Origin: Zobellia russellii
GTDB taxonomy: Bacteria; Bacteroidota; Bacteroidia; Flavobacteriales; Flavobacteriaceae
Reading direction: 5' to 3'
NCBI RefSeq assembly: GCF_018728565.1
Contig: NZ_JACSOI010000001.1
Location: 1,054,001-1,118,000, forward strand
Length of the DNA stretch: 64,000 bases
Shown here: in pieces, positions 25,781 through 35,821 of the stretch
Layout of the letters: each line of letters starts with the position of its first letter
Position numbering within the stretch: the stretch's first letter is position 1
The notes under the pieces: model-generated
What the model was told of the DNA's origin: nothing
Databases searched by the model: none
Seen by the model: the letters and a program-made list of their open reading frames with translations, nothing else
Made by a program: the position numbers and the translations under genes

Positions 25781-27889
25781 TTATGAATTGTCCAATAAGA
25801 TGTCCAGAATGAGTATGGCAGCTTCGGCAATTTTAGTTCCGGGACCGAAAACCGCAATGGCCCCTTTATCGAATAAATAGGGATAGTCCTGTTTAGGAAT
25901 AACACCGCCCACGACCACCATAATATCATCGCGACCGTAGTTTTTAAGTTCGGCAATAACTTCGGGAACCAGGGTCTTATGACCGCCGGCCAAAGAAGAG
26001 ATGCCTAGAATATGAACATCGTTCTCAACCGCTTGTTTGGCTACTTCCGCAGGTGTCTGGAAAAGTGGGCCTATATCTACATCAAAACCCAGATCAGCAT
26101 AGCCCGTAGCAATAACCTTGGCGCCACGATCGTGCCCGTCCTGTCCCATTTTGGCAATGAGGATACGGGGTCTTCTCCCGTCCTGTTCCGCAAACTGATC
26201 GGAAAGCCTGCAGGCCTTTTTAAAACTCTCGTCTTCCTGTATTTCTTTTGAGTACACCCCTGAAATAGATTGAATGGTTGCTTTGTATCTGCCAAATACC
26301 GTTTCTAGTGCACTGCTAATTTCTCCTAAAGTAGCTCTGTGCCTAGCGGCTTCTATAGCTAAAGCTAATAAATTTTCACCCGATTGTGATGGGTCCGTAG
26401 TATGATTTTCTCCGGTTATCATTTTGGTGTGTGCGGCATTCGTAAGTTTGCGGAGTGCCGTGGCCACTTTTTCATCGTCCCGCTGCTGTTTGATACGCTC
26501 TAGGCGTTCCAATTGTTTTTTCCGTACCGCATTATTGTCCACCTCCAATATCTGAAGTCCGTCATCTTCGTTGGTTTGGTATTGGTTTACGCCCACAATA
26601 ATATCCTTACCACTGTCTATACGGGCCTGTTTTTTTGCGGCGGTTTCCTCTATGCGCAATTTGGGTATTCCGGCTTCAATGGCTTTGGTCATCCCGCCCA
26701 TTTCCTCAATTTCCTGAATAAGCTCCCACGCTTTATGGGTAAGGTCTTCCGTAAGTTTTTCAACATAAAAACTGCCCGCCCAAGGGTCTACCGTTTTGGT
26801 GATTTTAGTTTCGTCCCTTAGAAAGAGTTGGGTGTTCCGCGCAATCCGTGCCGAAAAATCCGTAGGCAAGGCTATGGCCTCATCCAATGCGTTGGTGTGC
26901 AGGCTCTGTGTACCGCCCAAAACAGCGGATAAGCCCTCTATGGTGGTACGGGCCACATTGTTGAACGGGTCCTGTGCGGTAAGGCTCCAACCACTGGTTT
27001 GACAATGCGTACGCAAAGACATGGATTTACTGTTCTTGGGGTTGAACTGTTTTACGAGTTTGGCCCATAGCACCCTGCCCGCCCGTAATTTGGCAATTTC
27101 AGTAAAGTGGTCCATACCAATGCCCCAAAAGAATGATAGTCTAGGAGCAAAGCTATCTATATCAAGTCCCGCTTTTAGTCCGGTTCTAATGTATTCCAGT
27201 CCGTCGGCCAAAGTGTACGCCAGTTCCAGTTCGGCCGTAGCACCTGCTTCGTGCAAATGGTAACCGGAAATGCTAATACTGTTAAATTTGGGCATGTGTT
27301 TGCTGGTGTACCTAAAAATATCAGAAATAATAGCCATGGAAGGTGCAGGCGGATAGATATAGGTGTTCCGTACCATAAATTCCTTAAGGATATCATTCTG
27401 AATAGTGCCAGTGAGTGCTTTTGGAGCAACACCCTGTTCTTCCGCCGCAACAATATAAAACGCCATTATGGGCAGTACCGCCCCGTTCATGGTCATAGAA
27501 ACGGACATTTTATCCAAAGGAATTTCATCAAAGAGAATTTTCATATCCTCTACCGTATCTATAGCAACCCCTGCTTTGCCCACATCACCAACTACCCGTT
27601 CATGGTCACTATCATACCCGCGATGTGTGGCCAGGTCAAAAGCAATGGAAAGTCCTTTTTGGCCCCCTTTTAAGTTTCTTCGGTAGAAGGCATTGCTTTC
27701 CTCTGCGGTGGAAAATCCCGCATACTGTCTAATGGTCCACGGGCGTTGTACGTACATGGTGCTGTAGGGTCCGCGTAAAAATGGGGGTATTCCGGCCGCA
27801 AAATCCAGATGCTCAAAATCCGTTTGTTGGATTGCAGTGGTATCCGGTGCCGTTTTTTTATAGGAAATATGTTGTATGTCTTTTCTCAT
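25781..27889 (-). CDS. scpA: Methylmalonyl-CoA mutase large (B12-binding) subunit
   Basis: A 702-residue catalytic subunit that interconverts methylmalonyl-CoA and succinyl-CoA with adenosylcobalamin. The N-terminal TIM barrel shows [48 protein letters not shown] and [16 protein letters not shown]. The C-terminal cobalamin domain (about residues 570-700) has the base-off histidine motif DGHDRGAKV plus SSLAGGH and VVGGVIP. It is encoded 28 bases after the small subunit. The pathway handles propionyl-CoA from odd-chain fatty acids and branched amino acids, or makes propionate. Also named mutB in some genomes. Confidence 0.96.
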   Translation of the reverse strand: MRKDIQHISYKKTAPDTTAIQQTDFEHLDFAAGIPPFLRGPYSTMYVQRPWTIRQYAGFSTAEESNAFYRRNLKGGQKGLSIAFDLATHRGYDSDHERVVGDVGKAGVAIDTVEDMKILFDEIPLDKMSVSMTMNGAVLPIMAFYIVAAEEQGVAPKALTGTIQNDILKEFMVRNTYIYPPAPSMAIISDIFRYTSKHMPKFNSISISGYHLHEAGATAELELAYTLADGLEYIRTGLKAGLDIDSFAPRLSFFWGIGMDHFTEIAKLRAGRVLWAKLVKQFNPKNSKSMSLRTHCQTSGWSLTAQDPFNNVARTTIEGLSAVLGGTQSLHTNALDEAIALPTDFSARIARNTQLFLRDETKITKTVDPWAGSFYVEKLTEDLTHKAWELIQEIEEMGGMTKAIEAGIPKLRIEETAAKKQARIDSGKDIIVGVNQYQTNEDDGLQILEVDNNAVRKKQLERLERIKQQRDDEKVATALRKLTNAAHTKMITGENHTTDPSQSGENLLALAIEAARHRATLGEISSALETVFGRYKATIQSISGVYSKEIQEDESFKKACRLSDQFAEQDGRRPRILIAKMGQDGHDRGAKVIATGYADLGFDVDIGPLFQTPAEVAKQAVENDVHILGISSLAGGHKTLVPEVIAELKNYGRDDIMVVVGGVIPKQDYPYLFDKGAIAVFGPGTKIAEAAILILDILLDNS

Positions 27890-27917
27890 GTATCGCTCTT
27901 ATATACTACCCAACGGA

Positions 27918-29309
27918 TTATCGTGCTTGCCAGCCTTCGGTTTGTAATCGCTCTTTTTCCAAACCTTCGGAAAGACGTCTTTCCAAAATGGGTTCTATTA
28001 GGGTCTTTACAGGACGTTGTTTTCCAAAAGGATGGACTTCAAGTTGGTCTTTCATCCGTTCGCTTCCGTTTATATAGGCATTGGAGCCTACCAGTATCTC
28101 TTGGGAAGTGTTGAACCGCTCTTGCTCTTTTTGAGCATTCTCCTTTAGTTTTTTGTGGACGATATGGTATTTTAATTGTTTTAGAAATCCACCGTTGGCT
28201 TCAATATCCTTAAAGAGTAGCAGCGCTTTCTCTGCCAGCTGGTCCGTAATACTTTCAATATAATAGGCACCTTCCGCAGGGTTTTGCAAGGCATTGAAGT
28301 AACTTTCTTCTTTGAGCAAAAGGAGTTGGTTCCTGGCAATTCGTTCCGCGAACGCATTGTTCTTGTGGTAGATAAAGTCGTAATTAAGATTGCACACCCG
28401 ATCGGCACCGCCCAGAATAGCTGCCATACATTCCGTAGTGGTACGGATCATATTCATATTGTAGTCATAAAGGGTTTTGTTCCTTTTGGAGGGTACGGCC
28501 TCAATTTGGCAATTGGCAGTAATCCCGTATTCTGTGGCTAGTAGTTTCCAAAGTCGGCGTAGGGCCCTGATTTTGGCAATCTCAAAAAAATAATTGCTGC
28601 CCACGGCCACTTTAAAAGTAATGGTTTCCATAGTAGAACCGTACCAGTTAAGATATTCATTGGCGTGGGCCAGGGCATAGGCCAGCTGTTGAACCCTATT
28701 GCCTCCGGCGTTCTGGTATAGTGCCGCATCTATGCTAATACTGTTCTTGTGTTCTTTTGAAGCGGATGCCTGTAATAGCTTGTGGGTCAGTTGCAGGTCT
28801 TCGGCCATGCTCGTGAACCAGTTTCCGGTACGGGCCAACTGCCCGATAGGGTCAATTTGAAACGAGACGGCCGCTGCTTCCGCAGGTTGAGTTTCCGATA
28901 GTTTTATACTATCTGCGGTAGAGATACTTTTAAACTCACAATGAACATTAATCTTTTGGTCCGTAGCAATCTCAGCTAAAAGTGTTTTGTAATCTATAGC
29001 AGGCGAGGGGAGGGTAAAAAGGATACTTTCCACACCACCTTTTAGAGCGTTAAGTGCATTTTTATTGGCCTCGGAACTATCATTGACCGGTATGGATTGG
29101 GTTATTTTCCAAGGGGTTTGTTTTTCTGTGGTGTGGGCAATTGGGTTTTGAAGGTCATCTGCATGGTAAAAGGGTTTTACCTTAATGCCCTCGGGAGATT
29201 CCCAAACCAGGTTTTGGTTATAATCGGCACCTTTAAGTTCGTATTGTATCTTTTGTTTCCACGCTTTAGCGGATACTTTTTCAAAATCGTCGAACAGTTT
29301 TTGCTTCAT
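27918..29309 (-). CDS. mutA: Methylmalonyl-CoA mutase small subunit
   Basis: A 463-residue partner subunit. It keeps the barrel fold (VWESPEGIKVKPFYHADDL, FEIAKIRALRRLW, MIRTTTECMAAILGGADRVCN, ARNQLLLLKEESYF) but lacks the C-terminal cobalamin domain and the DxHxxG motif, so it is the non-catalytic half of the heterodimer. It is shorter than the classical actinobacterial small subunit (over 600 residues), as usual in Bacteroidota. It is the first gene of a two-gene unit with the large subunit. No epimerase or MeaB chaperone gene is adjacent. Confidence 0.9.
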   Translation of the reverse strand: MKQKLFDDFEKVSAKAWKQKIQYELKGADYNQNLVWESPEGIKVKPFYHADDLQNPIAHTTEKQTPWKITQSIPVNDSSEANKNALNALKGGVESILFTLPSPAIDYKTLLAEIATDQKINVHCEFKSISTADSIKLSETQPAEAAAVSFQIDPIGQLARTGNWFTSMAEDLQLTHKLLQASASKEHKNSISIDAALYQNAGGNRVQQLAYALAHANEYLNWYGSTMETITFKVAVGSNYFFEIAKIRALRRLWKLLATEYGITANCQIEAVPSKRNKTLYDYNMNMIRTTTECMAAILGGADRVCNLNYDFIYHKNNAFAERIARNQLLLLKEESYFNALQNPAEGAYYIESITDQLAEKALLLFKDIEANGGFLKQLKYHIVHKKLKENAQKEQERFNTSQEILVGSNAYINGSERMKDQLEVHPFGKQRPVKTLIEPILERRLSEGLEKERLQTEGWQAR

Positions 29310-29799
29310 GTCAAAGGAATAAGCCTAATGTTCATGAAAAGTACGATTTTAGGTGCGAATGGGAAAGAACTTGTAGAAAGTTAAGGACAAGGAATAGTCT
29401 AGAGGTATTTTATGACAAGGTTAATAATAAGTTATGCGATTATTTATTTCTCTTTTTGTGAATTTATTCCCAAAGAAATATGGTTTATATTTTTTCTTTA
29501 AACATGCCAAATTACCAAGAAATGCGGAAATTTAAATTGCATTTAGTAGCAAGTCTATAAAAGTTTGATTAATCCCCGAAATAATCGGTGAATAGTTTGA
29601 GATTACTTCTTAAATAATTGATATTTACCCGCTTAAAGTAGGATTGGTCTGACGTTATATTTGCCAGATTATGTGTTTAATAATGTTTTCAAAATTCCCT
29701 GATGAACTAGCTTAAGTTCTGCTATAATTCGGATAAAAAAGGTGATGAAATCATCTTTTTTAATAAATAGGATAAAATGAATAGAACTAATTTTTTAAA
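29310..29799 (+). promoter_or_regulatory. Intergenic leader region of the plus-strand polysaccharide operon
   Basis: No gene is visible in these 490 very AT-rich bases. TATATTTG at 29656-29663 is an exact -7 element on the plus strand, although no TTG stands at the right distance. The leader between it and the first glycosyltransferase gene contains a terminator-like hairpin (listed separately). Confidence 0.4.
29735..29761 (+). terminator. Terminator-like hairpin in the leader of the polysaccharide operon
   Basis: Arms AAAAAAGGTGAT and ATCATCTTTTTT pair along 12 positions with one G·U, loop GAA, ending in a T-run. It stands 38 bases before the first gene of the operon, and no plus-strand gene ends nearby, so it fits a leader attenuator more than the end of a gene. 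Confidence 0.5.
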
Positions 29800-30789
29800 A
29801 TGAAAATCAGTTACTTTTTTCGAAACCCCAAGATAGGTTATTCTATACACCGTGTTTTTAGGACCTTGATTGCAGAACTTGAGAAATCTGTGGAAATCAA
29901 GATTTATGAAACCCCTTGCAGAGGTTCAATGCCTCATGATGTGATTAAGAATAATATTTTCACATATCAGAGTAGGGAAAAACAAGCTATACATCATGTT
30001 ACTGGACATATACACGATGTACTTTTGGCATTGTGGGGAGTAAAGACTGTTCTGACGATTCATGACTTGGTTTTTTTGGATAATGTGAAGAATCCTATTA
30101 AGCGATTTTATAAATGGTTATTCTGGTTGTATTTACCAATAAAGATTGCTGACGAGGTGGTTTGTATTTCAAATCAAACTAAGGAGGGTATTCTAAATAA
30201 AATAAAAACGGATAAACTAACGGTTATCTATAATGCCGTTGATCCTATTTTTACTTTCGTAGCCAAACCGTTTAACAAACCCAAGCCCATTATTCTTCAT
30301 ATAGGTACTGGTTGGAATAAGAATTTAGCGCGTACCGTAGAAGCATTAGAAGGTGTATCCTGCGAACTTAGGATTATAGGTGAGCTAAGTGAAAATCAGG
30401 TAATACTTCTCAAAAAACACAAAATAGAATATACCAACCAGTGCGATTTGTCTGATGAGGATATTAGGGATGAATACATTAAATGTGATATTGTAAACTT
30501 CCCTTCTGAATATGAGGGTTTTGGTATGCCGGTCATTGAAGGTCAAAAAACGGGTAGGGTAGTTGTTACTTCTAAAATGGAACCGCTTATAGATGTTAGC
30601 GCAGGTGCCGTAGCCTATGTAGACCCTAAAAATGTAGAATCAATTCGGGAAGCATATTTGAAAGTTATAGAAGATGATGCATATAGAACTAATTTAATTG
30701 ATTTAGGAATAGAAAATGCAAAACGGTTTTCTGTAGAAACCATAGCAAAACAATATTTAGAACTATATCAAAATTTGAGTACAAAATGA
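29800..30789 (+). CDS. Glycosyltransferase family 4/1 (GT-B fold)
   Basis: A 329-residue cytoplasmic sugar transferase. N-terminal half: HHVTGHIHDVLLALWG and TVLTIHDLVFLDN; C-terminal nucleotide-sugar domain: VIYNAVDPIF, ILHIGTGWNKNLARTVEALEG and EYEGFGMPVIEGQKTGR, which holds the ExxxGxxxxE-type motif of retaining GT4 enzymes. Acceptor and donor unknown. It is the first gene of the plus-strand operon and overlaps the next start by four bases (ATGA), indicating coupled translation. Confidence 0.9.
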   Translation: MKISYFFRNPKIGYSIHRVFRTLIAELEKSVEIKIYETPCRGSMPHDVIKNNIFTYQSREKQAIHHVTGHIHDVLLALWGVKTVLTIHDLVFLDNVKNPIKRFYKWLFWLYLPIKIADEVVCISNQTKEGILNKIKTDKLTVIYNAVDPIFTFVAKPFNKPKPIILHIGTGWNKNLARTVEALEGVSCELRIIGELSENQVILLKKHKIEYTNQCDLSDEDIRDEYIKCDIVNFPSEYEGFGMPVIEGQKTGRVVVTSKMEPLIDVSAGAVAYVDPKNVESIREAYLKVIEDDAYRTNLIDLGIENAKRFSVETIAKQYLELYQNLSTK

Positions 30790-31952
30790 GAATACTTCAA
30801 GTCATAGCTAGTATGGACCCAAAACACGGGGGCGTCTGCCAAGGCATACGTAATACCATTCCAGAACTTCAGAAAATGGGTATTGAGAGTGAAGTGGTTT
30901 GTTTGGACGATCCTAAAGCAGATTATTTGGGACAAGACTCATTTGTAATTCATGCTTTGGGTAAAAGCAAAAAGCTTTGGGGGTACCACAAAGACCTCAT
31001 TCCTTGGTTGCTGGCTAATTTTAGTAGGTATGATGTGGTGGTGGTAAACGGGTTATGGTTATACCAAAGCCATGCAGCCATAAAGGCCATGTTAACATAC
31101 AGAAAGACCCACGCCGTTTCTCCTAAAATCTATGTCATGACGCATGGCATGTTAGACCCCTATTTTCAAACGGCAAAAGACCGGAAGTTAAAGGCATTGC
31201 GTAATGACGTGTATTGGAAGGTGCTAGAGAACAAAGTAGTGAATGAGGCAGATGGTATATTATTCACTTGCGAAGAAGAATTGTTGCTCGCTCGCACTAC
31301 ATTTCCAAATTACAAACCTAAAAGGGAGATAAACGTAGGGTACGGCATACAGCCGCCGCCAGCTAATAAAGATGGGATGCGCGAGGCATTTGCCTCCCAT
31401 TTGCCACAATGGAACGGAAAGCCCTTTCTTATATTTTTAAGTAGAATACACCCTAAAAAAGGCGTAGATATGCTCATCAATGCTTACTGTAAATTAGAAG
31501 AAGAGTTAGAAGAAGTGCCGCAATTAATCATTGCAGGACCTAATGAGCATGAGTATGGTAAAGAAATGCAAGCCTTGGGAGCTGCTTCGCCAAATATCAT
31601 ATTTGCAGGTATGCTAAGTGGAGATGCCAAATGGGGCGCTTTTTATGAAAGCGAAGCATTTGTATTGTCTAGTCATCAAGAGAATTTTGGAATAGCCGTT
31701 GTGGAAGCTCTGGCCTGCAACAAACCAGTTTTGATCAGTAATAAGATAAATATCTGGCGGGAAATTGAAAAAGGAATGGGCGGTATAGTTAAGAACGATA
31801 CTCAAGAAGACACTTATGATTTACTAAAACAGTGGTTTTTATTAGGTAAAAACGAGAAAGAAGGGATGGCGTTGGCTGCACAAGAAGTGTACCGAACATG
31901 TTTTACTATGGAGCAAGCAGCACAGCAATATTTAAGTGGAATTAAATCATAA
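30786..31952 (+). CDS. Glycosyltransferase family 4
   Basis: A 388-residue GT-B enzyme: MRILQVIASMDPKHGGVCQG opens the first domain; VMTHGMLDPYFQTAKDRK and EADGILFTCEEE are typical of GT4 enzymes of exopolysaccharide clusters; LIFLSRIHPKKGVDMLINAY and SHQENFGIAVVEALACNKPV form the donor site with the ExxxxxxxE motif (here E-N-F-G-I-A-V-V-E). It adds one sugar to the lipid-linked repeat unit, identity unknown. It overlaps the previous gene by four bases; the next starts six bases later. Confidence 0.93.
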   Translation: MRILQVIASMDPKHGGVCQGIRNTIPELQKMGIESEVVCLDDPKADYLGQDSFVIHALGKSKKLWGYHKDLIPWLLANFSRYDVVVVNGLWLYQSHAAIKAMLTYRKTHAVSPKIYVMTHGMLDPYFQTAKDRKLKALRNDVYWKVLENKVVNEADGILFTCEEELLLARTTFPNYKPKREINVGYGIQPPPANKDGMREAFASHLPQWNGKPFLIFLSRIHPKKGVDMLINAYCKLEEELEEVPQLIIAGPNEHEYGKEMQALGAASPNIIFAGMLSGDAKWGAFYESEAFVLSSHQENFGIAVVEALACNKPVLISNKINIWREIEKGMGGIVKNDTQEDTYDLLKQWFLLGKNEKEGMALAAQEVYRTCFTMEQAAQQYLSGIKS

Positions 31953-31958
31953 AGTACG

Positions 31959-33149
31959 ATGGCGAATATACTTTTTGTAATTGGATTGTATCCGAATTAT
32001 GGAGGAACCGAAAAGGTAACTACCGTATTGGCTAATGCATTTGTTGGGAGAGGGCATGAGGTTTCAATAGCTTCATTTGAACAACCTCATCCTGAATTAA
32101 AAGACGAAGAATTAAATGCATCAATTGACTTGTTGGAATTGAGTTTTCCTCTTCGTAAAAAAATAAACGCCAAGTTATTAGAAGATTTTATTGATGCAAA
32201 AAAGATTGATGTTATTATCAATCAATGGTGTTTGCCCTATTATGTTACCTCTCTTATCAACAAGGCTAGAAAGAACCGAAATTGCATACTGATTTCTGCT
32301 CTACACGGAGTGCCTGACCAGAATAAACGCTTGTTAACTATACTTGATCGCAAAAATAACTCTAAAAACGGTATACAGAGGTTCTTCTACGAACGAGCGC
32401 ATAAGGCTATGGTTTATGGAACTGGGTTGAATTTGAAATATGTGTATAGACACAGTGATCAATATGTAGTGCTTTCAAAAAGCTTTATAAATACATTTTT
32501 GAAATTATCAAAAGTTGAACAAAATTACAAAATTAGGGCAATTGCTAATCCAATTACCATAGATGCTCCTGATGGTTTTGAGCGTATAAACGAAACAGGC
32601 AAAGAGAATTCCATATTGTATGTTGGTAGAATGGATCATGCAAATAAAAGAGTTCACAGAGTTGTAGAAGCATGGGAGGAGATAGCAGTAAAACACCCGG
32701 ATTGGAAGTTAATTTTAGTAGGTGATGGTCCTGAAAAATCAAATCTAGAATCCTACGTTAATAAAAATAAGATAGAAAGAGTAGTATTTGAAGGTTTTAA
32801 AAAAGAAGCTCCAATAGAATATTATAGACAAGCCTCCATATTGTTGTTAACCTCAGATTTAGAAGGCTTTGGGTTGGTGGTTATTGAAGGTATGATTTAC
32901 GGAGTGGTCCCCATTGTATATGGAAGTTACTCGGCTATATATGATATCATAGAAAACGGAAAATCTGGTTTTATAACTCCCGCACCGTATCAAAAGACCA
33001 ATACAGTTAAACAACTTGAAATATTAATAACGGATAAGACATTGCGTTATCAGATGTCTCAGGAGGCCTATAAACGTGCTCAATATTTTTCCTTGGATAC
33101 TATTGTTTCAGAATGGGAAAGCATGTTTAAAAAAATGAATAAGAACTAA
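31959..33149 (+). CDS. Glycosyltransferase family 4
   Basis: A 396-residue GT-B enzyme. GLYPNYGGTEKVTTVLANAF starts the acceptor domain; YVGRMDHANKRVHRVVEAW, LILVGDGPEKSNLESYV and TSDLEGFGLVVIEGMIYGVVP form the donor domain. The overall pattern resembles the CapM/PglA-type retaining transferases. Substrates unknown. Part of the plus-strand operon, 42 bases before the acetyltransferase gene. Confidence 0.92.
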   Translation: MANILFVIGLYPNYGGTEKVTTVLANAFVGRGHEVSIASFEQPHPELKDEELNASIDLLELSFPLRKKINAKLLEDFIDAKKIDVIINQWCLPYYVTSLINKARKNRNCILISALHGVPDQNKRLLTILDRKNNSKNGIQRFFYERAHKAMVYGTGLNLKYVYRHSDQYVVLSKSFINTFLKLSKVEQNYKIRAIANPITIDAPDGFERINETGKENSILYVGRMDHANKRVHRVVEAWEEIAVKHPDWKLILVGDGPEKSNLESYVNKNKIERVVFEGFKKEAPIEYYRQASILLLTSDLEGFGLVVIEGMIYGVVPIVYGSYSAIYDIIENGKSGFITPAPYQKTNTVKQLEILITDKTLRYQMSQEAYKRAQYFSLDTIVSEWESMFKKMNKN

Positions 33150-33191
33150 AGCCTTTTGCTTTAGTGAACAAGTAAAAAATAAATACTTGAA

Positions 33192-33728
33192 ATGGATTTA
33201 TCTAATTATAGAGAACCAAAACCTAATCATCTTAAAAGAATTATTTGGTATATAGTCAATCGGACAATTTTCTATGCGCTTCCAGGAGCACCGCTCCGGA
33301 CACTTCGAAATTTGATATTAAGAGCTTTTGGAGCTAAAGTTCCACTAAAGGTAATGGTCTACTCTTCTGCTAAAATTTGGGCTCCATGGAATTTAGAAAT
33401 GGATGAGCACAGCTGCATTGGGCCCAGAACTGAGATTTATAATAAGAATAAGATTATCATTGGTAAGAATTGTGTGGTTTCGCAAGGAGCATATTTATGT
33501 ACAGCTACACATGATATCTCGGAAAAAAGTCATCCTTTGATTTCATTCCCTATTGTCTTAAAAGAGAAAAGTTGGGTTGCTGCAGATGTATTTGTAGGGC
33601 CTGGAGTTACTGTTGGGGAAGGAGCAGTTATTGGAGCAAGAGCCGCTGTCTTTAAGGACGTAGCCCCTTGGACAGTGGTTGGTGGTAATCCTGCGAAATT
33701 TATTAAAAATAGAGTCATTAAGAATTAA
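33192..33728 (+). CDS. WcaF-like acetyltransferase (left-handed beta-helix)
   Basis: A 178-residue hexapeptide-repeat acyltransferase like the colanic acid enzyme WcaF. Features are an N-terminal helical part (FYALPGAPLRTLRNLILRAFGAKVP), hexapeptide turns (EMDEHSCIGPRTEIYNKNKIIIGKNCVVSQGAYLC), the catalytic histidine in CTATHDISE and closing turns VFVGPGVTVGEGAVIGARAAVFKDV. It transfers acetyl from acetyl-CoA to a sugar of the repeat unit. Length is typical. It lies between glycosyltransferases of the plus-strand operon. Confidence 0.9.
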   Translation: MDLSNYREPKPNHLKRIIWYIVNRTIFYALPGAPLRTLRNLILRAFGAKVPLKVMVYSSAKIWAPWNLEMDEHSCIGPRTEIYNKNKIIIGKNCVVSQGAYLCTATHDISEKSHPLISFPIVLKEKSWVAADVFVGPGVTVGEGAVIGARAAVFKDVAPWTVVGGNPAKFIKNRVIKN

Positions 33729-33739
33729 CTACTAAAAAT

Positions 33740-34651
33740 ATGAATTTGGGCATCTCAATTATAATTTTGACCTATAACGAGGAACAACATATTGAACGTT
33801 GTATCAAAAATGCACAGCAGTTTTCAGAAGCAATTTTTTTGGTCGATTCTTTTTCGTCTGATCGTACAGTTGCAATAGCTGAATCATTAGGAGCTAAGGT
33901 TTTCCAAAATAAATGGGAAAACAATTATGCTAAGCAATTCAATTGGGGACTTGAAAATTTACCCATCACTACAGATTGGGTTTTTCGTTTAGATGCCGAT
34001 GAATATTTGATGGATGACCTTATCATCGAAATCAAAACGAAATTACCCGCTTTAGAACCTAAATTTTCGGGTGTTGTTTTTGAACGAAAAATGTTCTTCC
34101 TGGACACATTGATGACCAAGGGTATGTTGCAAATGAATATGTTACGATTGTTTAAGTATCGTCATGGTTTTTGTGAAGAGCGTTGGATGGATGAGCATAT
34201 AATCCTCACAGAAGGAGAAAGTATAATGTTTGATGGCTATTTTGTAGATCATAATTTAAATCCTTTGGGTTGGTGGATTCAAAAGCATAATAATTATTCT
34301 ATAAGGGAAGCTGTTGATTTATTGGACTTGGAATATCAATTATTAAAACCTAAGACCAAACAAGCAGAGCAGTATGCACTATCTGCAGATGCACAATCCA
34401 AACGTGAGAAGAAAAAGAAGTATGCTAATATGCCCTTGTTTTGGCGATCGTTCCTCTATTTTGTTTATCGCTATTTCTTTAAGTTTGGTTTTACCCAAGG
34501 TAAAGAAGGTTTTTTATGGCATTTCTTACAAGGCTGGTGGTACCGCACTTTAGTGGATGCCAAAATCTTTGAGGTAAAAAAAGCTTGTGGTTCAGATAAA
34601 ACAAAAATTAGACAGTTTTTAGCTAAAAATTATCAAATTAATCTTGACTAA
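33740..34651 (+). CDS. Glycosyltransferase family 2 (GT-A fold)
   Basis: A 303-residue inverting transferase. The N-terminal GT-A motif ISIIILTYNEEQHIERCI, the metal-binding aspartates in VFRLDADEYLMDD, and a C-terminal WQ-rich region (GWWIQKHNNYSIREAVDLLDLEY) place it near the WaaE/KdtX-like group of GT2 enzymes that decorate lipopolysaccharide or exopolysaccharide. The C-terminus is basic and aromatic, suggesting membrane contact. It starts 11 bases after the acetyltransferase gene. Confidence 0.9.
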   Translation: MNLGISIIILTYNEEQHIERCIKNAQQFSEAIFLVDSFSSDRTVAIAESLGAKVFQNKWENNYAKQFNWGLENLPITTDWVFRLDADEYLMDDLIIEIKTKLPALEPKFSGVVFERKMFFLDTLMTKGMLQMNMLRLFKYRHGFCEERWMDEHIILTEGESIMFDGYFVDHNLNPLGWWIQKHNNYSIREAVDLLDLEYQLLKPKTKQAEQYALSADAQSKREKKKKYANMPLFWRSFLYFVYRYFFKFGFTQGKEGFLWHFLQGWWYRTLVDAKIFEVKKACGSDKTKIRQFLAKNYQINLD

Positions 34652-34702
34652 TTTGACCGTTTTAGTCGTTCACAAGAGGTTAAGAATATTACAATAGTTC
34701 AT

Positions 34703-35791
34703 ATGTTTTTAAAATCCATCAGTAACTTTCGTGGACTTGCAATATTACTAATAGTTGCGGGTCATTTATATGTTTTTGGTCTAAGTGGAGCTGACATACT
34801 CTCTACTTTTGTTCGTAATTTAATGGGTTCTGGAACATCATTCTTCGTATTTGTATCAGGGTTTATGTTTCATCATGTTTATTATAAACGGTATGGGTTT
34901 CGCCAGTTTATGTCTAAGAAATTTAAAAATGTAGCTCTACCTTATTTAATATTAGGAACTATTGCAGTAGTATTTTTTTTAATCACCTCATACGGTTATT
35001 TTGCACCGGTAAATCAGCTTTCAAGTGAAGAGTTTTCTAATTTATATGAGGTAGGTATCTTTAAACCTAGTGATACAACCTTCATGACTATATTGAAGTA
35101 TTATTACACTGGGCGCATTTCTACAATCTACTGGTATATCCCATTTGCCATGTTACTTTTTTTGTGTTCCCCTTTGCATATGGCATTCATACGATTAAAG
35201 TTGAAAGAACAGTTAAGTATACTGGTTTTACTTTATGTATTAGCTTTATTTGTTCATAGACCGTTATTAAACCTTAATCCTTTTCATTCGCTTTTCTATT
35301 TCACTCCAATGTACTTAATCGGAGTATTGACGTCGCTCTATTCTACCAACATTAAAAGATTTCTTGATAACAAGTTATTACTTATGCTTGTTGTAATAAT
35401 TGGGTTGTCTTTAATTCAACAGCTACTAGGGCATGAAGGTGCGTATAACAAATATTTCTTTGAATATGGTGGTGTGGATTTGCAATTGATTCAAAAAACA
35501 ATTTGTGTGTTTTTCCTATTTGTAGCACTTGAAAAATACACCTTTAAGTGGAAAATTTTAGACGTAATTTCTGAAACTAGTTTTGCAATTTATTTTTTGC
35601 ACCCTTGGCTAATATATGTACTTAAGAAAGTATATACGAAAATTGGAATTTTACCTGATGATGGTAACAATAATATTCTACTATATTTATTTAGTTTGTT
35701 GTTAGTAACGTTTTTATCAACAGCTAGTGCCCTAATGATTAAAAGACTCTTCAAACACAGCAGCAAAACTAGATATATAATTGGTTATTAA
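34703..35791 (+). CDS. Acyltransferase family 3 membrane protein (OafA/WecH-like)
   Basis: A 362-residue integral membrane protein with about ten hydrophobic helices. The first helix contains FRGLAILLIVAGHLYVFGL, carrying the conserved histidine of acyltransferase-3 proteins, and the end has FAIYFLHPWLIYVLKKVY. Such enzymes move acetyl or succinyl groups across the membrane onto sugars. Last gene of the plus-strand operon; it ends 30 bases before the convergent acyltransferase gene. Confidence 0.87.
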   Translation: MFLKSISNFRGLAILLIVAGHLYVFGLSGADILSTFVRNLMGSGTSFFVFVSGFMFHHVYYKRYGFRQFMSKKFKNVALPYLILGTIAVVFFLITSYGYFAPVNQLSSEEFSNLYEVGIFKPSDTTFMTILKYYYTGRISTIYWYIPFAMLLFLCSPLHMAFIRLKLKEQLSILVLLYVLALFVHRPLLNLNPFHSLFYFTPMYLIGVLTSLYSTNIKRFLDNKLLLMLVVIIGLSLIQQLLGHEGAYNKYFFEYGGVDLQLIQKTICVFFLFVALEKYTFKWKILDVISETSFAIYFLHPWLIYVLKKVYTKIGILPDDGNNNILLYLFSLLLVTFLSTASALMIKRLFKHSSKTRYIIGY

Positions 35792-35821
35792 TTTTGTCAT
35801 ATTCTCGTTTTGTTTCAAATA

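Noticed and set aside
26012-28541. Plus-strand frames of 80-140 codons opposite the methylmalonyl-CoA mutase genes.
   Set aside because: Opposite to well-conserved coding sequence; composition and absence of motifs mark them as shadows.
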